From NCBI RefSeq assembly GCF_036711975.1, contig NC_091966.1:37951501-38015500 (forward strand): a DNA stretch of 64,000 nt, in the 5' to 3' direction. The stretch is from Onthophagus taurus (Eukaryota > Arthropoda > Insecta > Coleoptera > Scarabaeidae). Numbering within the stretch: position 1 is the first letter of the stretch; each line of letters opens with the position of its first letter. Below are positions 46,578 through 56,400 of the stretch, one piece after another. The notes under the pieces are model-generated. The model saw nothing but the letters and a program-made list of their open reading frames with translations. It had not been told where the DNA came from and ran no database searches. Made by a program: the position numbers and the translations under genes.

Positions 46578-46708
46578 ATACAACAAGACGATCGAAAATA
46601 CTCGATAATACGAGACGTATTGCCTGAAACACCACGAGACCGAAGGTCGAGTGGTGTTTTTTAAGGCAATACGTCGAGATTCGAGTATTTTCGATTGTCG
46701 TGTTGTAT
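46578..46708. mobile_element. 131-bp near-perfect hairpin element
   Basis: Almost the whole stretch is one inverted repeat with a loop of about ten bases. Left arm words ATCGAAAATACTCGA, ACGTATTGCCT and AACACCAC return in reverse complement on the right. Arms are about 62 bp. An outer inverted pair (GACTATTTCATKAAT) lies at 46714-46729 and near 46917-46932. Confidence 0.9.
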
Positions 46709-47859
46709 ATGGCTAGACTATTTCATGAATAAAAAATATACATATTTTTAGAATTTTTGTATTTTTTTAATAAATTACATTGATTGTTATGGAAACATGC
46801 ATGGATGTCTCGAAATTAATTAAATGTCAAACAAGCGATAATACAAAGGTTCGTATTACAGCGATAATACTCGCAATTGACGGAAAACCGCGAATTCTTA
46901 TTGGCTGTTCACGATATGAATGAAATAGTCATTAATATTCAATATCTGTTGATAAATAAGCTGTAATTTAGAATAAAAATAATTTTGAAAACTAGTTGTT
47001 TTGTTAAAGTTATTTTCTGTAGCTTTAAAGTTCATTTTTAACATTTTAACGCTACGTGTAGATTATCTGCCAATTTCTGAACACCCTATATATAAAAGAA
47101 AAAGTTTTACAAAAACAAAGATAATACAAAAAGAATTAAATCTAAATAAATTAATGCGAAAAAAAAAGGCGCGGCTTCGTCCAACACATAATGCCACACG
47201 ATTTTCAAGCCGAACCCATACAGAAAAAAGAAAGAAGAGCAAGAAAAGTCGCAAGTCGAAGTTTCGCAAGTTTCAAAAGTTGAAACTTCTGATCAGGTTT
47301 TCAATTCTGACGAGTCCGGATTATTCTAGAAAAAATTGCCGGAAAATTTGGCTATGAATAAAAGAAAGTTGTCATAAAGTAAAGAAATGTCATATGTTCT
47401 TTTATGTTGCAATGCTTCATGCGATTATATGATGATTACATGACCATTGGTGATTAACAAATCAAAATCACCACGCTCATTCAAAGAAATAAACATCAAA
47501 AACCTTCCCGTATATTAGTTACGTACTTTTATTGACAAAGACGATTTTTCGATGAAGTTCAGGATTTTCTTCGAACTTTAGCAAAGCCTAATCTGAGAAG
47601 TTTCCACCAGTTTTCTGGGTTGATTGAGTGGTTTAGTAACTGTCACTACCAAGCGCAATCCCGGATAAAGGAGAAGGGTTGGGTCGGGCTAACAACACAT
47701 TACTAGAAAAAAGAATTATTACGAATCCTTCAAAAGCAACTTTCAAAATCTTCTTTTGCTACAAGCAGGAATATGGTTATCAGTTCAACATAAGTGTCAC
47801 ATAAAGATACCTCGATATTTCCAGATGAACAGAATAATGATGAGCAGAATAAGCATATA

Positions 47860-48240
47860 AGTGGTGAGTTTTAAATATCTTGGCTTCAATATTACGAGCA
47901 GCAGGAGCCTCCAGGAAGAAGCTATAGCTCAAACAACGAAAGGAGCTTTGATATTAAGTTACCTGAGGGACATAATTATAGCAAAGCAAGTATATGTCTC
48001 TAGAAAGCAAGGTCGGCATATACAAGAGTTATGATATACGTGACAGAGACAAGAGCAGAAAATTTTACCACAAAAAAAAATTCAAAACAGTGGACCTGAA
48101 GGTCATTAACAGAATACGCCATAAAAGAAATGACCAAGACGGTGTGAGATGGGCCCGCATAAGAAGACGAGAATGGAGAGAGATTTTTGAGTGTGGAAGC
48201 CTCATGACTACCAAGGATAGTCAAAGATGAACTCCCATAA
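47860..48240 (+). pseudogene. Non-LTR retrotransposon C-terminal scrap
   Basis: Broken frames read VVSFKYLGFNITSSRSLQEE followed by VNRIRHKRNDQDGVRWARIR-like text ending in RREWREIFE at 48160s. This thumb then post-RT order fits a non-LTR element. It is inserted in Tigger copy 1. Confidence 0.5.
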
Positions 48241-48649
48241 GCAAACAGACCGGAAAGAAATTGTGAAAGCATCTTGATGAAGAACTGAATGAAGATAATT
48301 TAATTAACATGATTCGTGAAACAAACAAACATGAAGACAATGATTTAGATAAAGAGCAATCTGAACCAGTTGCGTTCACAACAAAAATCATAAGCGAAGG
48401 GCTTGAATTGGGAAGAAAATTCGGCAACCATTTCATATAATATGACACACATGTTCATTGAACTCTCCGATTCTAGCAAGACGTAACTATGTAAATGCTT
48501 AAATCAATATGAAGAAGTCTATAAAGGTTTAGCAAAATAAAACATACGCAATTTTGAGTTTTCCAAGATGTCTTACTTTTGTTTTACTTAAATAAATGAC
48601 TGAATCACGCACATTTTGGGTTTCCTTTTCGTTTTACTTAGCAAAATCC

Positions 48650-50436
48650 AAAATTACAATTTACACGGTTTTGTGTAGAACATATCATTCGTGTAAATCG
48701 GGATTCAAGTGTATAGGCAACCAATTTGACTTGACTTGATTTATTTTTTGAGGTTATGTACATAACAATATTCTTGGGTATAAAATCGATTAATAAATAG
48801 AAAATGTTGTGAACTTTATACCAAGAACTCAAATATATCAAAACATTGAGTTCTAACGATGCAGTATTCACAAACAATCTAGCACAGAAAAACGACCTAT
48901 ACGTACAGTTCACGTAGGTATAGGAGATACCCTAGTGCATTTACAAATAAAATATAACTTTAATAATAAATTTAACAAAAAATTAAATGTAATTATGCTT
49001 ACCTCTAGTTGTGATGACGATTATTCAAGGAAATAAAATTGGATAATCAGGAAAATGCCAGATGATACTTGTTATGGCGTCATCCACATGGCATTATGGC
49101 GTCCCCGGTATTTTTGCGGTACACAAAAAAATCAATGGTTTTTTTTTTAATGGGAAATAAGCGTGGTGTTTTTGGTTCACATTTTAGGAAGTTTGTTTTA
49201 TAAGGTTTTTATCAATAAAAATGGAAAAAACGTGTAATTCTTACGAGGTTATGAAGAAAAATGATTCTTTGCGCGCCGCTTACGTTTGATAGAGAAACAC
49301 ACAGAAGTACCAAAGAAATTTGTAGAGTGCGCGCATGCGCACAAATTATTCAATACATTACAGGAACAATTTATTGATTTTTTGTTTTTATTTATTTAAA
49401 AATTGTATCTTAATCGGTTGTTTATTGTATTTAAAGTAATTCTTTGTAAATATTGTTAATAAATAAATTATTAAAAACTTCAAGTTGGGTGCAGCTTTGA
49501 CAGATATTTGTGAGAAGTGTTCGATTAATCAGATTTACTTTTTATTACAGTGTACAAAAAATGTGTTATATTAAATTAAATTTAGATTTAAATATTATTA
49601 CAACACTATAAACAACAAATAACACTGTTTATATATTATTTATAACCATGTGATTTAGTTGTAATAAATTTTAAAAGTTATATCTCCACAACAATGCAAT
49701 TGTAATCAATTATTTTATTAATTATTTATTATTGTTTATTTTCGGCTTATTTATTATACAGAAACTCCTTTTAAGGTTTGTTGTAATATAAATCCTAAAC
49801 ATTTATTAAATTAATTTAATTTATTTGAATAATAATGTGCCATCTATTAGACAATAGTTCCACTGATTCTCTCACATGTATCATACAGTTCATTTATAGT
49901 ACGGAAATATAAAAACAACAATAAATACAAAAATGTAATTACTTTCTTAACAGTTGTGGTAATTAATTATTAAATTTATTGTTATTAATCGAACGCTGCT
50001 ATTTAATACAACAAAACAAAACTTTCTGGGGCATGCGCAATTTATCCAAAACCAAATGCTTACGTTTAGAATGGGATGCTTTAGTTGATTCACATAAGAT
50101 AAATATTGGGAAATTCCGAAGAACGGTCACATTATAAAAACTGTTAATGATTTTGATACAGCAGCCGAGTGCGCATCCAGATACGAGTTGAAAAAAAATT
50201 GCTCCAAAAATCGGAAGCTTCGCCAATAACTGGCCAATAAACGGCTGGAGGTGCTCCAACAATGGATGTCTAGTAGAAAATATCTGCAATAACCGCAATA
50301 ATGGTAAATCACCCCATTAATTAAATCGTAATAACTGAAAACCCTTTTAGTTTTTTATGTTTATTTCTGTTAAACATAGGTCAATATAAGAAAGCCTAGG
50401 AAAACTAGAAGTTAATTATTGATGTGATAGCACATA
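48650..50436. other. AT-rich spacer upstream of the plus-strand gene at 50437
   Basis: No repeat or protein family recognised. A short GC-richer patch lies at 49260-49350. Reading frames at 49999-50312 exist on the minus strand but match nothing I know. The 200 bases before 50437 should hold the promoter or 5' UTR. Confidence 0.4.
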
Positions 50437-53400
50437 ATGGACCTAACAGAAACAATGAAGAACGTATTAACGAAAGGTCTTCAGCAAGCTTCAGTCAACG
50501 AACTGTCTGGCTCTTCAAATATGAACTTCCCTGGACAGAGTTATGTTACAGAGAAGTTATACATGCTTTTACAGCTTTATTTGCAGAATAAGGGATGGAA
50601 CACTTCTGTTGAACTTTTACAATGTTTTTCTGAATTAAAAGAATCTTCTATGTTGCCCAGTGGAGCATATTTACAGTAAGTTAATAAGTAGGATGTTTTA
50701 TATCAATGTTTTACTTTGAGGATAATAATCCCAAACTAATTTCTACCATTTCAAATTCTTGTTTATATAAATAAAGGTATAAATAATATGTTTTCTTTAG
50801 AATGATGGCTTCTAGAGTTACTTTAGACTCTCAGGGTCGTTTAATTTTGAGGGAAAATGGAAAAATTATCTTGCCTTTTGAACATTTTGCTAATGCTGTT
50901 ATGTTAAAACATATGAATGGACCGCATGGGTTACATTTGGGGGTTGAAGCTACTGTAAGAGCTGTAAGTAATTTTTTTTACCTACATAAATATTCTCAAA
51001 TATTCCTATGTATGTAAACTAATTGTTTTAAATACATTTTTAAATGGAGTTAACTTGAATTCAAGGTAACATATTGACAGTGTAATAATGTTATCGTTTA
51101 AAAAAGAATTTATTTTAAATTTTTTTGTTATCTTTAAAAAACTAAAAATAAAATTTCAAACAATACTAAAAAAAATTCAAAGTAAATTATCCATTTAGGT
51201 AATGGATTCTTATACAATTGGAAGAGAAAATTTTGGTATGGAAAAAGAATTTATAATGGAAGTAGTTCAAAATTGTCCAAACCCAGCTTGTAGATATTAC
51301 AAAAACCAAATGGAACTAACTCAAAAAACCCTTCAACATTTAGCCACGCCAAGTTATATGGGCGAATCTCAATCAAACAATTCCGATATGCGTAGTAACA
51401 ACTTCAATTCCGATTTTCCAATCCCAATCCCCCCACCGAATATTAATTCTTTAATGGGCCTACCGGTCGATTTAACCGGTCAAAATAACATGGAAACGAA
51501 ACAAAATCAAATGCTTGAACGTCCAAAATCGGTAGCCCCAAATCAACAACAAATAGCCGCCGCTCTAATTCAACAACAAAATCGTGTGATTGCCCAGCAA
51601 AATTTGGATAAGTTAAATGCTAATTTAGAGAAACAGAGGCAACAGATGCAAATGCAACAACAAATGGATTTGAGTAAGAATCAGCAGCAAAAACATTTCG
51701 ATTTGCCAATGATGGAACATAAATTAAGCGATTTTTTGAGAGCAAATTTAGATAGTTTAGAAGGATTATCTTCAGCTAATAAAGATTTATTAGCTTTACA
51801 TAATGGTGCATGGGCCACAAATAGTATGTCAAATACAAGTGATGATAAAAGAACTTCTGAGGGGGGACAAGAAAAAATTGTTCGAGCTTTTGCTGAGGTA
51901 ATGAAAAATATGCAACGTATGAAGAGTTATGTACGCCCATCAATGTGTAAACCATACGGAAAACAATCAGAAGCACTTCAAAAAAGTAAGTTAAAAAAAA
52001 ACGATTTTTTATCATTAAAATTTTTATTGGTTTAAATTTTAAGTCATCTCAGCACATTTTTGGCAAATAGGTTTATCATTTTCCACTTGAAACATATCAT
52101 CCGTAATGACGGCGTCGCATTTATAACATTTAAAGCATTCCGGGTGCCATTTTTCTCCTAAAGCGACGATAACTTTATCGGAAATCGGATGTCCACAAAT
52201 TTTACACTTGTAACCGGCCTTTTCTAAATAACAAGTTTGGCAAACTGGTTTATTATCGAGTTCTAAAAATTCTTGCCCGCCTAGCGGAGCTCCACAATTT
52301 GAACATACAAAATGTTCGTGATGCCAATCATGTCCCATCGCTTTTAATATCGTATCGGTAATCGGTAAACCACAAGTGAAACATCGTGGTGAAAAAAGTT
52401 CCGCAAAATCGTGAAAACAATAAGGTTTACCGTCTTTGACTTGAAATTTTTCGGTTATTGGTTTTCCGCATTGGGTGCAAACAAAACATTCTGGATGATA
52501 ATCGTTTTTTAATGCGCTTATTACGGTTCCTACAATTTTTTTATTACATATAGCACAAATTACCATTGTATTATTAACAAATTAATTTTTCATGACAAAT
52601 AAAGACATTGATTTTTATAATTTACATTTCTATCAAGAATTAATTGTTGGGATGAATTACAATTTGATAATGTCACAAATAATCTTTTTGACGTCTATCA
52701 TTTTGTATATTTTGTAACTTCAAGTTCAATGTTTTTTCAATCCTGGCATCATCTTCTAAATTTCGTCTATCAGCTTCTTTCTTTATGATTTTTTTGGGAT
52801 TCCTTACTTTTTCTGATTTCTGACCATCTGGTTTTTTGAGTAGTTTTCACTGGTTTTTTTAGTTCTTGTGGTTGTAGGGTAGTCGAGAAAAAATATAGGA
52901 CATATATGAAGTGCAAAAAATGTAATAATCCTCAAATACTTAAAAACGTTTCAATAATTTTATGAATGGTTTTCAGCTGGAAATCCATAAAATGAATGTA
53001 AGGTTAAAACCAACAAATCTATACTCTGTTTTTAAACCAGGAGGAGTAAACGCGAAAGTCAGATTTACACTAGGAAAAATCACCAGAAAATATCACTAGA
53101 TATTTTGGCGGTAAATTTAAATTAATAATTATTATTATTTATTTATTTACTTATTATTGTATTTATTTTCGTTTGTTATCGTCAACACTAAACATACAAA
53201 TTAACATTGAAGTTATGAGTGTATTTATTTCAAAATATAATAAAGAAGGGTTTAAGAACACAAAATTTACAATAATGACACGAAACTGTCGAATTGTCAA
53301 TAACCTAACCTTCAAATTCAAAATTCAAAATTGCCTGTGTGTGAACCTTCCTCGCATTCAACCAATCACGTGCAAGGACAATCTGGTGACAAATTTAAAA

Positions 53401-56400
53401 TACTCCTCCTGGTTTAAAAACAGAGTATAATTGCCAAAGAAAACTTCAAGGTATAATTAATGTTTGTAAACAAAACTAACCTTACCTAACATTCCTTCAC
53501 GCTATAATTGACATTACAAAAGAAAACTTCACGCTATAATTGCCATTACTAATTGCCAAAGAAAACTTCAAGGTATAATTAATGTTTGTAAACAAAACTA
53601 ACCTTACCTAACATTCCTTCACGCTATAATTGACATTACAAAAGAAAACTTCACGCTATAATTGCCATTACTAATTGCCAAAGAAAACTTCATGGTATAA
53701 TTAATGTTTGTAAACAAAACTAACCTTACCTCACATTCCTTCACGCTATAATTGACATTACAAAAGAAAACTTCACGCTATAATTGCCATTACTAATTGC
53801 CAAAGAAAACTTCATGGTATAATTAATGTTTGTAAACAAAACTAACCTTACCTCACATTCCTTCACGCTATTATTGACATTACAAAAGAAAACTTCACGC
53901 TATAATTTCCATTACAAATTGCCAAAGAATACTTCATGGTATAATTAATGTTTGTAAACAAAACTAACCTTACCTCACATTCCTTCACGCTATAATTGAC
54001 ATTACAAAAGAAAACTTCACGCTATAATTGCCAAAGAATACTTCATGGTATAATTAATGTTTGTAAACAAAACTAACCTTACCTAACATTCAGCGTCTGA
54101 AGACACAGGGCTAAACCCGAAACTTAAAAATATACAACTTAGCGCTGAATAACAATTAAAACTAGAACTAACACTTGCACTAGAACTATACTCTGTTTTT
54201 AAACCAGGAGGAGTAAACGCGAAAGTCAGATTTACACTGGAAAAAATCACTAGAAAATATCACTAGATATTTTGGCGGTAAATTAAAATTAATAATTATT
54301 ATTTATTTATTTACTTATTATTGTATTTATTTTCGTTTGTTATCGTCAACACTATACATACAAATTAACATTGAAGTTATGAGTGTATTTATTTTAAAAT
54401 ATAATAAAAAAGGGTTTAAGAACACAAAATATACAATAATGACACGAAACTGTCGAATTATCAATTATTAACCTTCAAATTCAAAATTGCCTGTGTGTGA
54501 ACCTTCCTCGCATTCAACCAATCATGTGCAAGGTCAATCTGGTGACAAATTTAAAATACTCCTCCTGGTTTAAAAACAGAGTATAGTGAATGGAAGTTAT
54601 TACATTATAATTAATTATATAAAAGAGAGGCTTGTTTATAGGCTTTTATTTGTTGTCAATTTTATTATCAGTAACTGCATGGTTTTCCTGCAGTGTAGAA
54701 AGCATTGTTATGTCGAGACTAGTTTTCAATGTTTATGATATATAGTTCATTTTCTTTCTATAATACCTGCCAAATTGTTGTAAAGCTGATAAAATTAACA
54801 GGGAGTTTTGTTTTATCATGTTTTGAAATAAATATGTCACACTGACGTTTCAGCTCGTTATTCAAAAAGAAAAGGTGCATAAAAAAATGTTGTGGGGTGT
54901 TTATTTGCCATTTATTTACCTAGAAAAGGTGTTTTGTTCTATTTAATTACCTTGTAGCACGTTTTTACAACAAATATGTACTTCGTTAAAATTGTATTTA
55001 TCTAAAAATTTATTAGTATTTTAACCTCAACTATTTAGTTACTGAAAATGTTACTAAAAATCAGGAAAACAACATAAATTTTATAAGGGTCTTAGATAAT
55101 ATCAACAGAAACCCTAAAAAATTTACATTGACAAGTATATTATAGAAAAAAAAAACGAACATATGTAAGCTTTCCTTTTTTTTGCAAATGTAAATTCTCC
55201 ACAATCTGTTACTTTGATCTGCAATTTTTAATATTTATTATGGTAAATTTGATTACATAAAAACTTGTTGTACGAGCTACAATTCATTAAGAAACGGGAA
55301 TATTTTTAATTATTCACGCGTAATTATTAATTTTCCAAGTATATTTTTTTATTTTTTTTGTAAATCCGTCTTACTTCTTGTTATTGTCGGAATGCTACTT
55401 GAAACTTATCGTACACTTATCCCCCAATTTGCGCGGAAGATAAGTTCTGCACAAAACCGTGTTGATTGAATTCTTGGATTTTGCTAAGTAAAATCGTGTA
55501 AAACGAAAAAAAAAACCACAATATGCATGATTCAGTCATTTATTTAAGTAAAACAAAAGTAAGACATCTTGGAAAACTCAAAATTGTACTTAGTTCATAA
55601 AACAACTAACATATGAAAGTAATATAAGTACATAAAATAAAAAAAACAAAAAGACCCTTAAAAATTAATTATAAGTTTAATTACTATCATCACTTTTATG
55701 AACTATCAATCTTTTCTTTCTGATAAGTATGATGTCACTCTCATCACTTGCTTTTTTGATGCGATTCTGGCTCAATGGTTGACGAATTAGGAAAGATGTC
55801 GGGTTGATAAGACTTTGTCATGAAATAACAATTGCATAGATTTTTTGCTAAATTATTATAGACTTCTTCATATTGATTTAAGCATTGACGAAGGTCTCGC
55901 TGGAATCGGGAAGCTCGATCAACATTTGTGTCATATTGTATGAAATGGTTGCCCAATTTTCTTCCCAATTCATGTCCTACACTTATGATTCTTGCTGTGA
56001 ACGCAACTGGTTCAGGTTACTCTTCCTCTTAATCATTGTCTTCATCATGTTTATTTGTTTCATAAATCATGTTAATTAAATCATCTTCATTCAGTTCTTC
56101 ATCGGTTATTATTTCTTCAATATCAGCCTCAGCTAAATCTTCAAAACCTTCTCCTGCTATGGTATGAGCCAACTCAGTGATCTGCGAATATTCATGCTTT
56201 ATTGGTGATTTATCATTTTCACTTTCAACAACATCCGGTCATATTGCTTTCCAGCAGGCGTTGATCATTGATTATTTGATCTGAGTGTGAAAGTCCAACA
56301 TGCTTAACACAATCTAAAATTGCAAATTCCATCAGAGTAAGAGATTCATCATTCTCTATTTGTTCGAAGATAAACCTGAAAGTTTGCTTGATGTACAGGG

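Larger units (their letters stand above)
45958..48650 (+). pseudogene. Dead Tigger/pogo element, copy 1 (split)
   Basis: Starts MSKNMKKNQMKR and continues in shifted frames with RVTDVVKFYSMNEATIRKN, VAAGTCSTMSTISYIRDV, ARYTWFKRFKQRHSLHNMR (46345) and SASPDSVAIISD. A later piece at 47520-47650 matches copy 2. The tail at 48260-48650 (EDNLINMIRETNKHEDNDLD, LGRKFGNHFI) also matches copy 2 (58260-55480), including a final TTTTACTTAGCAAAATCCAA. A hairpin element and a retrotransposon scrap interrupt it. Confidence 0.8.

Noticed and set aside
49999-50312. Minus-strand frames of 99 and 61 codons before the unknown gene
   Set aside because: Two overlapping frames with no recognisable motif; could be an old transposon scrap but unsupported.
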